Assembly (NCBI GenBank): GCA_910585295.1
Contig: CAJUDE010000037.1
Location: 1-64,000 of the forward strand
Reading direction: 5' to 3'
Length of the DNA: 64,000 nucleotides
Origin: an uncultured Lachnospiraceae bacterium
Lineage (GTDB): Bacteria > Bacillota > Clostridia > Lachnospirales > Lachnospiraceae
Positions 39,674 to 48,453 of this stretch are shown in pieces. A program made the position numbers and the translations under genes. Positions within the stretch are counted from its first letter, which is position 1, and each line of letters opens with the position of its first letter. The notes beneath the pieces were generated by a model. That model ran no database searches. It was not told where the DNA came from and worked only from the letters and a program-made list of their open reading frames with translations.

Positions 39674-41683
39674 ATGAAGAAAAATAAATTTTTAATCTCG
39701 TTTTTGTTTTGTTTTCTGTTGGCAGCTTCCGTTTTTGTATTCAATAAAGAAGAAGCGCATGCGGCAGGGAATTATAAATTACAGGTAAACAAAGGGACAA
39801 ATGTTGTAACTGTTTACCGGCTGGACGGCACGCCGGAACGGGCATTTGTATGCTCCACTGGGAACGCAACGCCCCTGGGGACGTTTTATACCCCCAATAA
39901 ATACAGATGGCATACACTAGACGGCCCATCCTACGGGCAGTACTGCACACGTATCGTAAATGGGATTTTGTTCCATTCTGTATGGTATTACCGGAATGGG
40001 GACTATGCTTCCCAATCTTATGTGCAATATAACAGGCTTGGGACCACAGCTTCCCATGGCTGCGTACGCCTGACCGTTGCAGATGCCAAATGGATTTACG
40101 ACAATTGCCCGCTTGGGACACAAGTGAATATTATCTACGGTTCCTCTGCAAACGACCCATTGGGTAAGCCAGTGGCAATTAAAGTGCCGAATGTCAGGGA
40201 AGGCTGGGACCCAACAGACCCCATGCCAGGCAACCCATACCATGCGGCAATGCCGTCTATCAATACCAGCGGCGCAAACACTACCGTATCTTATGGAAGC
40301 CAGTTTAACCCACTTAGCGGGATTTCCGCAAAAGATTCCCTCGGGAATGACATTACTGGAAGGCTTGCATATGCTGGAAGTGTGAATACGCACAGGCTGG
40401 GCAGCTACCGGATTACATATCGTGTGACAGACGCTTTGGCAAGGACAGCTTATGCAGATGTTGTATACACAGTGTCTGACACCCAGAAAGCTTCCATTAC
40501 AGGCGTTAAGTCCACGCTGAAAAAGGAATATAATTCCACGCTTAATTTGAAAAAGAATGTAAAGGCTAAAAATGTAACAGGCAAAGACCTGACAAAGAGC
40601 ATTAAGGTTAAGATTATTTACCCTGGAAGCAAAAAAGAGAAGGGGTACAGTAAAAGCAAGCTGAAGCTCACCAAGCTTGGGACATATAAGATTAATTATT
40701 ATGTCACTAACCCAAATAATGGGCTAGTAACAAAGGCGACCACAAAAGTCACTGTAAAAGACACAAAGAAACCTAAGTTCAGCGGCATTTCTTCCAAGAA
40801 AACCTATGAATACAATTCCGTGAAGAACTTAAAGTCCAAGGTTAAGGCTAAGCTGGTATCTGGCAAAAATGTAACTTCCAGAATTGTAATTAAGGTTAAG
40901 GCTCCAGGGAAGAGTAAGTACAGCACACTGAAAGAAGCTCAATATAAGAAATATAAATTTAATAAACTTGGGACATACAAAATAGAATATTCTGTAAAGA
41001 ACCCATATAATAAGAAAGCAGTGGCGAAAAAAGTTACAACTGTCACCGTAAAAGATACTAAGAAACCTGTAATTAAAGGCGTGGTAAATCAGAATATCGC
41101 ATTTGGCTTGAAGTTAAACTTAAGGTCTGGCGTTTCCGCGAAGCTGGTATCTGGCAAAGACGTGACAAAGAACCTGAAAATAACTGTGGCAGCGCCAGGG
41201 GCAGCCCCTGTAGAGTTTACTGGGACAGAATATACCTTTGATAAAGCTGGGACATATAAGGTAGAATATTCTGTGGCAAATCCAGGGAATGCGAAGGCTG
41301 TGGCAAAAGCAAGCAAAAATGTTGTAGTAAGCCCAGACACACGTAAGCCAGACATTACCATTGACAACAGCAAACCGCGTACTGCTGAGCTTAATCAGCC
41401 GTATGATGTTTACCAGGGAGTGACGGCTGCATTAGAGAGCCTGCCTATTACTGACATTGCTGCAAAAGTGGCAAACAAAACAACTGGGGCAGAAATTGCC
41501 ATAACAGATGGCAAAGTGACATTTACAGAGGCAGGGACTTATGTCATTACCTACACGGTGAAGAACCCAAATAACCCGGATATGGAGACAACACGTGAGT
41601 TTGAGGTTGTGGTAATGCCTAATGAAGATGTCAGCCCAGATACCCCAGACAGCACACAGGACAATGCAGCAAAGGCAAAGTAA
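39674..41683 (+). CDS. L,D-transpeptidase (YkuD) with Ig-like repeats
   Basis: 669 residues from ATG 39674; GTGGAG lies upstream. Residues 1-32 form a signal peptide (LISFLFCFLLAASVFVF, cleavage near AHA). Residues 35-160 are the YkuD domain that makes or swaps 3-3 peptidoglycan cross-links: NGILFHSVWYYRNGDYASQ and TTASHGCVRLTVADAKWIYD contain the catalytic His and Cys of H-x(14-17)-S-H-G-C-V-R. The rest is a series of about five roughly 95-residue Ig-like modules beginning near each D-T-x-K-P (KDTKKPKFSGISSKKTYEYN), probably wall-spanning or substrate-binding. The acidic C-terminus lacks a sortase motif. Confidence 0.88.
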   Translation: MKKNKFLISFLFCFLLAASVFVFNKEEAHAAGNYKLQVNKGTNVVTVYRLDGTPERAFVCSTGNATPLGTFYTPNKYRWHTLDGPSYGQYCTRIVNGILFHSVWYYRNGDYASQSYVQYNRLGTTASHGCVRLTVADAKWIYDNCPLGTQVNIIYGSSANDPLGKPVAIKVPNVREGWDPTDPMPGNPYHAAMPSINTSGANTTVSYGSQFNPLSGISAKDSLGNDITGRLAYAGSVNTHRLGSYRITYRVTDALARTAYADVVYTVSDTQKASITGVKSTLKKEYNSTLNLKKNVKAKNVTGKDLTKSIKVKIIYPGSKKEKGYSKSKLKLTKLGTYKINYYVTNPNNGLVTKATTKVTVKDTKKPKFSGISSKKTYEYNSVKNLKSKVKAKLVSGKNVTSRIVIKVKAPGKSKYSTLKEAQYKKYKFNKLGTYKIEYSVKNPYNKKAVAKKVTTVTVKDTKKPVIKGVVNQNIAFGLKLNLRSGVSAKLVSGKDVTKNLKITVAAPGAAPVEFTGTEYTFDKAGTYKVEYSVANPGNAKAVAKASKNVVVSPDTRKPDITIDNSKPRTAELNQPYDVYQGVTAALESLPITDIAAKVANKTTGAEIAITDGKVTFTEAGTYVITYTVKNPNNPDMETTREFEVVVMPNEDVSPDTPDSTQDNAAKAK

Positions 41684-41757
41684 TGGCTTAACGGCATACC
41701 TGAACCTCAGGATGGAAAATAATGCGCGCCTAACTTGAAATTAACATTAATTTTTAG

Positions 41758-41786
41758 TTGATAATCCGGGTATAATAAGGTATAAT
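41758..41786 (+). promoter_or_regulatory. Promoter of the probable 6S RNA gene
   Basis: TTGATA (41758-41763), a 17-base spacer and a perfect TATAAT (41781-41786). Transcription would begin at about 41793. Confidence 0.8.
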
Positions 41787-41793
41787 CAGTTAT

Positions 41794-41990
41794 AGGTTAG
41801 AGTATTCCTGAGATGTGCGATACCCTGCTATTTTGAACCTACATTTACTTTTATGGGATTCCTACATTGCCAATTGGATGCCAGGCCGCCAGATAGCAGC
41901 GGAAGGCAGAAGAGAGGTTGCGGTTACCCACCTGGCTTGCGCTAGGAGTCAAAATTGCAGGAAACGGCATTTTGGGGTACTTTCCAAAAA
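41794..41990 (+). ncRNA. ssrS: 6S RNA
   Basis: A non-coding segment of about 195 bases starts one helix-turn after the promoter. Its ends pair: CCTGAGATG (41808-41816) with CATTTTGGG (41968-41976), the same closing stem pattern as known 6S RNAs, which begin near CTGAGATG and end near GGCATCTC. The interior has TTGAACCTACATTTAC and TTATGGGATTCCTACATTG, as I recall from Clostridia 6S RNAs, then a second strand with GTTGCGGTTACCCACC leaving a central bubble. 6S RNA mimics an open promoter and holds sigma-A RNA polymerase in stationary phase. A short frame crossing it (41815-42021) is not a gene. Confidence 0.7.
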
Positions 41991-42130
41991 ATTTTATTTA
42001 CTAAAGATTTTACAAAAGTGAACTTGCGCATAAGTTTCAAAAGAAGGATGTTAAAGTACGAAAGATATTATATACCAAAGATACTATTACGAAAGAATCT
42101 TAAAGTACGAAGGATAAATTACAAAAGAGG
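41991..42130. other. AT-rich spacer with a short repeated motif
   Basis: TTAAAGTACGAA occurs at about 42050 and 42102, along with other partial copies (TACGAAAGA). No gene is recognised. The stretch separates the 6S RNA gene from a terminator and could be part of a longer primary transcript. Confidence 0.4.
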
Positions 42131-42160
42131 AAAGGCTGCTTTGAAGAAAGGCAGCCTTTT
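42131..42160 (+). terminator. Rho-independent terminator
   Basis: AAAGGCTGC (42131-42139) pairs with GCAGCCTTTT (42151-42160). It ends any transcript from the 41758 promoter and isolates the SpoIID-like gene. Confidence 0.85.
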
Positions 42161-42209
42161 CGCTTGAATGCAGCCACTTTTGAAATAGGAAAAGGGACAG
42201 GAAGATTGC

Positions 42210-44468
42210 ATGGAAAAAAGAGGGTCAGGAATTAAGAAGAATTATATGGCCGCAGCCCTGGCAGTATCTTTGCTGGCAATGGCCATTATTTTTATCAGGA
42301 TTGTGACAGAGGATAAGGTGGTTACGGAATACAGCAGCGACTATGTGGCGATGGCGGAACTGCCTTCCCAGCTAAGCTTTACATATTATGGGGAAGAAGA
42401 ATGGAAAGATAAATTAAAAAAAATCAATCAAAAAGATAACTTGAATGGGAAACTTACATTTGGGAAATTAGAAGGGCTGCTCACCCAGCTTTCTGTCCGG
42501 GAATATGTGGACTATCCTGAAAAATCATCCTGGAAGCAAGTATCCCGCCCAGAATGGAACGCTGTATATGAGCAAATATTAGATTTGCTGGATACAGATG
42601 GGAAAGTCTCGGCAAAGAACCTGATCTTTTTAACCAAGGAACCGGAAAACTCCCAGGACGGGGTACGCAGGCTGACCCAAAAAGGGTATTATGAGGTGGC
42701 GGATGGCGTGGATTATTTCCATTATTATGATATGTACCAGGTTTATGTGAAGGATGGGCGTATCATTGGCGTCAGCAGTGAATGTGAAGGCCCGCTTACC
42801 CTGAAAAACGTGTTTGTCCATTCCACACAAGAAGAACAGGCGGAAGTGTTATATGAACGCCAGAAAATTATGTTGGACATTGAAGGCTTGGAAGAAAATA
42901 TTACAAACACCATTTGTGACATGGAATGGACGAAAGGAAAGGTTACAGCAATTTACAAGAAAGAGGATATGATTTCTGGCAAAGTCTTAAGCTTTAATGA
43001 CAAACAGATTGAAATTTCTGGTTATGGGACATTAAAGCATAGCGGATCCTTAAAAATATACAAAACATATGGGACCGTAGAGGAATTGGACGAATCGAAG
43101 CTGGTGATTGGGAACCTTCGGGCAGATTTTGTGGTGGCAGGAAAACAGGTGTGCGGGATTATCCTAAAAGAGCCTGCATCCATTGAGGTAATCCGTGTGC
43201 TTTTACTGAATGGGGAAGGCGCCGCTTACCATAGCAGCCCTGTCTTTGTGGCAGATGCAGAAAGTTCTGTTACCGTTGGGGATAAAACGAAGCAGGTGGC
43301 TGCAGGAAAGCCCATTACAGTTTCAGAATTTTTAGGAAAAAACTCTGATTATTTAAAGATTGCGTTAGAAGATGGGGATGGAAGGGTGTATTTTTCAGAT
43401 GGGAACGGCGGGCATACGTCCCTGGGGTACAGGGGGACAATCGAAGTGCGGAAATACCCAGAAGGGTATGGGGTTGTCAACCAACTGTCTTTAGAGCAGT
43501 ATTTGTATGGGGTTGTCCCAAGCGAGATGCCATCCTCTTATGAGAGGGAAGCGCTTCGCGTCCAGGCAATTTGCGCAAGGAGCTATGCATGCATACAGCT
43601 TATGAAAGGAGATTATGCCGCATTAGGCGCACATGTGGATGACAGCACAAGCTATCAGGTGTATAATAAGCAAGAGGAAACCGCTCAGACAAACCTTGCA
43701 GTGGACGACACAGTTGGGGAAGTGGTCAAATACCAAGGGGAAGTGGCGGAGGCATACTTTTTTTCCACATCCTGCGGCTATACTGGCGATATGGGGTTGT
43801 GGAACGTCCCAAGTGATGGAAAATACGGATATTTAAAAGGGACCTGCCTTGCATCAGATGGAAAAGCGACGGACATTTCTACAGAAGAAGCGTTTGCATC
43901 CTTTATAAAAAATAAAGAAGCGAATTCCTTTGACAGCGAAAGCCCCTATTTCCGTTGGCAGGCAAAGCTGCCAATCAAGGGGAACACGGAAGCTATCAGC
44001 AATGCAATTATAAAACGTGCTTCGGCAAATAAAGCAAATGTACAGGTAATAAAGGAAAATGGGGAAGAATGGGAGGCTTCGAGCCTGGCAGGCTTTGGGG
44101 CAGTCAAAGAAATATCTGTCGCAGAGCGTGGAGCCGGAGGGGGCATTCGTGCATTGTGCATTTCCTATGAAAAAGGCAAAGTAAATTTATTTACCGAATA
44201 TAATGTCCGCTATGTGCTTGGGGCTGTCGCTGAACAGCTTACAAATAATAATGGGGGCGCTATAGATATGGAGCTATTGCCTAGCGCTTATTTTACACTG
44301 GACTCCGGAAAAAAGGGTTACACGCTGTACGGGGGCGGCTACGGGCATGGAATCGGCATGAGCCAAAACGGCTCGAATGGGATGGCGAAAGCTGGGATGG
44401 GTTATGCAGAAATTATAATGAAATTTTACAAGGATATTACCATAGAAAATATTTATAATGAGGAATAA
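42210..44468 (+). CDS. SpoIID/LytB-domain protein with long N-terminal part
   Basis: 752 residues, twice the size of classical SpoIID. A membrane anchor at residues 12-32 is followed by about 370 residues of unknown fold. The SpoIID domain starts near residue 405 (GYRGTIEVRKYPEGYGVVNQ): LEQYLYGVVPSEMPSSYERE contains the catalytic Glu of P-S-E-M, EALRVQAICARSYAC follows, and the end has GYGHGIGMSQNGSNGMAKAG. SpoIID is a lytic transglycosylase cutting peptidoglycan during engulfment; the anchor and domain fit a cell-wall enzyme of that kind. A YihY-type gene starts 2 bases later, so both may be co-expressed. Confidence 0.88.
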   Translation: MEKRGSGIKKNYMAAALAVSLLAMAIIFIRIVTEDKVVTEYSSDYVAMAELPSQLSFTYYGEEEWKDKLKKINQKDNLNGKLTFGKLEGLLTQLSVREYVDYPEKSSWKQVSRPEWNAVYEQILDLLDTDGKVSAKNLIFLTKEPENSQDGVRRLTQKGYYEVADGVDYFHYYDMYQVYVKDGRIIGVSSECEGPLTLKNVFVHSTQEEQAEVLYERQKIMLDIEGLEENITNTICDMEWTKGKVTAIYKKEDMISGKVLSFNDKQIEISGYGTLKHSGSLKIYKTYGTVEELDESKLVIGNLRADFVVAGKQVCGIILKEPASIEVIRVLLLNGEGAAYHSSPVFVADAESSVTVGDKTKQVAAGKPITVSEFLGKNSDYLKIALEDGDGRVYFSDGNGGHTSLGYRGTIEVRKYPEGYGVVNQLSLEQYLYGVVPSEMPSSYEREALRVQAICARSYACIQLMKGDYAALGAHVDDSTSYQVYNKQEETAQTNLAVDDTVGEVVKYQGEVAEAYFFSTSCGYTGDMGLWNVPSDGKYGYLKGTCLASDGKATDISTEEAFASFIKNKEANSFDSESPYFRWQAKLPIKGNTEAISNAIIKRASANKANVQVIKENGEEWEASSLAGFGAVKEISVAERGAGGGIRALCISYEKGKVNLFTEYNVRYVLGAVAEQLTNNNGGAIDMELLPSAYFTLDSGKKGYTLYGGGYGHGIGMSQNGSNGMAKAGMGYAEIIMKFYKDITIENIYNEE

Positions 44469-44470
44469 TT

Positions 44471-45292
44471 ATGTTTTGGAAAATAGTGGCAAGGGCAAAA
44501 GCCTTTCTCGAAGAATGCAAGAGAGACAATATTAGCGCCTATGCGGCGCAGTCAGCGTTTTTTATTATTATGTCAATCATCCCATTTGCCATGCTGTTTA
44601 TCTCACTGATACAATACACGCCAGTAACAAAAAGCATGGTAATGGAGATCATTAACCGCCTAATGCCAGAGTATATTTCCCCGTTCCTGATTGGGATAAT
44701 CCATGAAGTGTACAATAATTCTGTAGGGATTGTGTCTGTGTCCGCCATTATGGCAGTGTGGCCCGCTGCAAAGGGCATACAATGCCTTACAGATGGGTTA
44801 AACAGCGTATATGATATAGAAGAAACGCGTAACTGGGTATTTCTACGGTTCCGCGCTATCCTCTATACCTTAATGCTGGTAGTTGCGATTGTGGTTTCCC
44901 TTACCTTAATGGTGTTTGGGAACAGCCTGCAGAATTTGATTGCCGCATATATTCCCTTTGTGGCAAATATTACCAAAGAAATTTTAAAATGCCGGTCCTT
45001 AATATTGCTCGCAATGATGATGGTGTTTTTTTTAATGGTTTACAAAATGCTCCCAAACCGGAAGGCGCCTGTAAAAAACCAGCTCCCTGGCAGCATTATG
45101 AGCGCGGTGGGCTGGTCGCTGCTGTCTTTTGGGATCTCCGTCTATGTGGATTATTTTAATGGGTTTTCTATGTATGGAAGCCTGACTACGATTATATTAG
45201 TTATGATGTGGCTATACTTTGGTGTCTATATTTTGCTGGTATGCGCAGAGGTGAATAAAATGTATGAAGAATACCAGTCAGGAAAAGTCTGA
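44471..45292 (+). CDS. YihY/BrkB-family membrane protein
   Basis: 273 residues with six membrane helices. Family marks: an early DNISAYAAQSAFFIIMSIIP, then SVSAIMAVWPAAKGIQCLTD, GLNSVYDIEETRNWV, and YKMLPNRKAPVKNQLPGSI, ending in YGSLTTIILVMMWLYFGVYI with LLVCAEVNKMYEE. Older names (ribonuclease BN, virulence factor BrkB) are not supported by biochemistry; the function is unknown, perhaps a transporter. The start is 2 bases after the SpoIID-like gene. Confidence 0.9.
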   Translation: MFWKIVARAKAFLEECKRDNISAYAAQSAFFIIMSIIPFAMLFISLIQYTPVTKSMVMEIINRLMPEYISPFLIGIIHEVYNNSVGIVSVSAIMAVWPAAKGIQCLTDGLNSVYDIEETRNWVFLRFRAILYTLMLVVAIVVSLTLMVFGNSLQNLIAAYIPFVANITKEILKCRSLILLAMMMVFFLMVYKMLPNRKAPVKNQLPGSIMSAVGWSLLSFGISVYVDYFNGFSMYGSLTTIILVMMWLYFGVYILLVCAEVNKMYEEYQSGKV

Positions 45293-45361
45293 AAAGCGGT
45301 GATGACATTTTGCAGGGAATGTGATAAACTGTAAGAGGAACGACAGTTTGGGAGGAAATAT

Positions 45362-48300
45362 ATGGCATCAAAACCAAAAAATACAACAAGAGGAACGAAT
45401 GCCAGGGCTAAGAATGGCCCTGGGCAGAAAAACAACAACCATTACATGGAGCAGGAAGTATCCTTTGGAAGCGAAGTGGCGCTTTTGGTGACGCTGGCTG
45501 CCTGTATTATAATGTTTATCAGTAATTTTGGGATCGGAGGTTTTATTGGGGCAAAAGTGAGCGCGTTTTGTTTTGGGTTGTTCGGGATGATGGCATACCT
45601 GTTTCCAGTTTGCTTATTTGTAGGGGCAGCTTTTTTTGTGTCCAATCGCGACAACGGCATTGCACTCATCAAATTAACGGCAGGCGTGGGATTTGTGGTT
45701 TTCCTGTGCCTATTTATGGAATTGACAGCCGGTGGCTCGGATGGCTACCAGATAAATAAATCTTTCCAGTATGCCATAGAACATAAAAGCGGCGGAGGGG
45801 CGGTTGGCGGGATATTTGCCACCCTACTTTGCCCATCCATTGGGAAAGTAGGGGCTTATGTGGTGGACATCATTGCGCTGATTATTTCCCTGGTGCTTTT
45901 GACAGAACGCTCCTTTTTGAGCGGCGTGAAAAAAGGGAGCCGGAAAGTATATGACACTGCCAGGGAAGACGCCATTAGGCGCAGGGAAGAGAAGGAATTA
46001 CGCAGAGAGGAGCAAATCCAAAGAAGGATAGACCGCAAAGCCGAAGGCGTAGCGTTGGACACTAAGATTGTGCCGGTATCTTCCAGGCGTTCAGACAATA
46101 TCAGCGAGCTAAAGCTTCCAAAAGAGACAGAAGCATTTTCCAAAGAATTAAAAGAAAAGCTGTTTGAAGGAAGGGAAGAAATCCAAAAAAGCGCCGTGGG
46201 CAACATTACCGGATGGCAATTTCGGGAAAGCCCTTCTGTTTCCAATATTGTGGACTTGCCTGCCAGGGCGGAAAAGAAAAAAGCGCAGGAGCCGCCACTT
46301 TACACAGCAGCAGAAACAGCGGTTCAGGACGCTCCCTCGCCCTTTGCCGAGGACCTGCCACCTCAAGAAATTTTTACCGAACCAGTGGTAGTGGAAAAAG
46401 TGCGTAAAAGCCCAAGGAAACTTGAAACATCAAACATGCTTGCCCCGTCTGAAAGCGCAAGCCCTGCATGGCAGCCAGAAACAGAGATACTCCTGCCAAG
46501 GGAAGAGCCAGTAGTAATCCATTCGGAGCCTTCTTTCATCCTTGAAGCAGAGGCTGTGGAGCCGGCGCCAGAGCCAGATATGCCGGACAGCCTTTTGGCT
46601 GGGACAGAGCCTTTTGGCATACCTGAGGCATCCGAAGGCCTTCCGGTGATAGAAAGCAGCATGGACATTGATATTGCGCCAGGGCAGGCGATAGGACCAC
46701 AGGATGCCGTATACGCCGCTGAGGAAGCAGCCCATATTCCAGAACCATCTATTCAGGGACATGGCTCAGAACAGGCGCAAAGCCCTCCCGTTTCTGGGCA
46801 GGCTCCTGAGAAACCGCACCTAACAGCAGGCATAGGGGAAAAGAAAGGGGAACCTATGCCAGCGGCAGAAAGTATGCAAAAGCCGCCGGCGCAGGAAAAG
46901 AAACCTTATGCCTTCCCCCCGGTTTCCCTGTTAAAAAAAGGAACCGATGCGCAAGGGGACTCCAGGAAGCATTTGCAGGAGACAGCATTAAAATTGCAGC
47001 AAACCTTAAAGACATTTGGCGTAAATGTCACAATTACGGACGTAAGCTGCGGGCCAAGCGTCACCCGGTATGAAATGCAGCCAGAAATGGGCGTAAAAGT
47101 CAGCAAAATTGTGAATTTGGCAGATGACATTAAGTTAAACCTGGCGGCGGCAGATATCCGTATTGAAGCGCCAATACCAGGCAAAGCGGCAGTTGGGATT
47201 GAGGTGCCAAATAAAGAGAATGTAATGGTCCGATTCCGGGACATGATAGAGGCTGCAGAATTCCAGCAGCATAAATCCAATATTTGCTTTACCGCGGGTA
47301 AAGATATTGGCGGGCAGGCAGTTGTTGCTGATATTGCGAAAATGCCCCATCTTTTGATTGCAGGGGCCACTGGCTCTGGAAAATCAGTGTGTATCAATAC
47401 CATTATTATGAGCATTCTTTATAAAGCAGACCCAGAAGACGTAAAATTAATCTTGATTGACCCAAAAGTAGTGGAATTAAGCGTATACAATGGGATCCCA
47501 CATTTGCTAATCCCTGTAGTGACCGACCCGAAAAAAGCGGCTGGAGCATTGCACTGGGCGGTGGCGGAAATGATGGACCGTTACCAAAAGTTTGCAGATT
47601 GCCAGGTACGCGACCTAAAAGGTTATAACCAGAAAATTGCTTCGATTAGCCAGATAGAGGATGATTCCAAGCCTGTGAAGCTCCCGCAGATTGTTGTGGT
47701 TGTAGACGAGCTGGCAGACCTTATGATGGTTGCCCCAGGCGATGTGGAAGATGCCATCTGCCGCCTTGCCCAACTTGCAAGGGCGGCAGGGATCCACTTA
47801 ATTATTGCAACCCAGAGGCCTTCTGTGGATGTCATTACTGGCTTAATCAAAGCAAATATGCCTTCCCGTATTGCGTTCTCCGTATCCTCAGGCGTGGATT
47901 CCAGGACGATTCTGGACATGAATGGGGCAGAGAAGTTATTGGGGAATGGGGACATGCTGTTTTATCCCCAGGGCTACCAAAAGCCACTGCGTGTCCAGGG
48001 GCCATTCGTATCTGACCCCGAAGTAGAGGCAGTAGTGGATTTCCTGAAAAAACAAAGCACTGTGGTATACAGTTCGGAGATAGAAGAAAAAATGAATTCC
48101 GCCTCCTCTGGCTCCGGGGCAGGCCCGGGCAGTGGAAATGAACGGGACACTTATTTTGTGGAAGCAGGGAAATTTGTGATTGAAAAGGAAAAAGGCTCTA
48201 TTGGCATGATACAGCGTATGTTTAAAGTTGGGTTTAACCGTGCGGCAAGGATTATGGATCAGTTAGAGGAAGCTGGCGTGGTAGGGCCGGAAGAAGGGAC

Positions 48301-48364
48301 GAAGCCCAGGAAAATATTAATGTCATTGGCTGAATTTGAAGAATATGTGGACCAATATGTCTAA
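45362..48364 (+). CDS. ftsK: DNA translocase FtsK/SpoIIIE
   Basis: 1000 residues. The N-terminal part has four membrane helices (residues 30-185), then a long Pro/Glu/Ala-rich linker (about 230-520). The motor domain is at about 530-900: Walker A LIAGATGSGKSVCINTI near residue 665, Walker B VVVVDELADLMMV, and IATQRPSVDVITGLIKANMP. The C-terminal gamma (winged helix) domain reads GSIGMIQRMFKVGFNRAARI and recognises oriented DNA motifs. It pumps chromosome into the daughter cell or forespore at the septum. Start ATG 45362 follows GGGAGG. In Clostridia this single gene usually serves both division and sporulation. Confidence 0.97.
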   Translation: MASKPKNTTRGTNARAKNGPGQKNNNHYMEQEVSFGSEVALLVTLAACIIMFISNFGIGGFIGAKVSAFCFGLFGMMAYLFPVCLFVGAAFFVSNRDNGIALIKLTAGVGFVVFLCLFMELTAGGSDGYQINKSFQYAIEHKSGGGAVGGIFATLLCPSIGKVGAYVVDIIALIISLVLLTERSFLSGVKKGSRKVYDTAREDAIRRREEKELRREEQIQRRIDRKAEGVALDTKIVPVSSRRSDNISELKLPKETEAFSKELKEKLFEGREEIQKSAVGNITGWQFRESPSVSNIVDLPARAEKKKAQEPPLYTAAETAVQDAPSPFAEDLPPQEIFTEPVVVEKVRKSPRKLETSNMLAPSESASPAWQPETEILLPREEPVVIHSEPSFILEAEAVEPAPEPDMPDSLLAGTEPFGIPEASEGLPVIESSMDIDIAPGQAIGPQDAVYAAEEAAHIPEPSIQGHGSEQAQSPPVSGQAPEKPHLTAGIGEKKGEPMPAAESMQKPPAQEKKPYAFPPVSLLKKGTDAQGDSRKHLQETALKLQQTLKTFGVNVTITDVSCGPSVTRYEMQPEMGVKVSKIVNLADDIKLNLAAADIRIEAPIPGKAAVGIEVPNKENVMVRFRDMIEAAEFQQHKSNICFTAGKDIGGQAVVADIAKMPHLLIAGATGSGKSVCINTIIMSILYKADPEDVKLILIDPKVVELSVYNGIPHLLIPVVTDPKKAAGALHWAVAEMMDRYQKFADCQVRDLKGYNQKIASISQIEDDSKPVKLPQIVVVVDELADLMMVAPGDVEDAICRLAQLARAAGIHLIIATQRPSVDVITGLIKANMPSRIAFSVSSGVDSRTILDMNGAEKLLGNGDMLFYPQGYQKPLRVQGPFVSDPEVEAVVDFLKKQSTVVYSSEIEEKMNSASSGSGAGPGSGNERDTYFVEAGKFVIEKEKGSIGMIQRMFKVGFNRAARIMDQLEEAGVVGPEEGTKPRKILMSLAEFEEYVDQYV

Positions 48365-48453
48365 TGGAATCTTTGTGAAAATTATATCTATCTTAAAGCC
48401 ATAGAGTGTGGTAGTATAGAACATACATAAACCAAAGCGCATGGGAGGTAAAG

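Noticed and set aside
41815..42021. 68-codon frame over the probable 6S RNA
   Set aside because: No ribosome binding site, odd composition, and the segment has RNA-gene signals instead.
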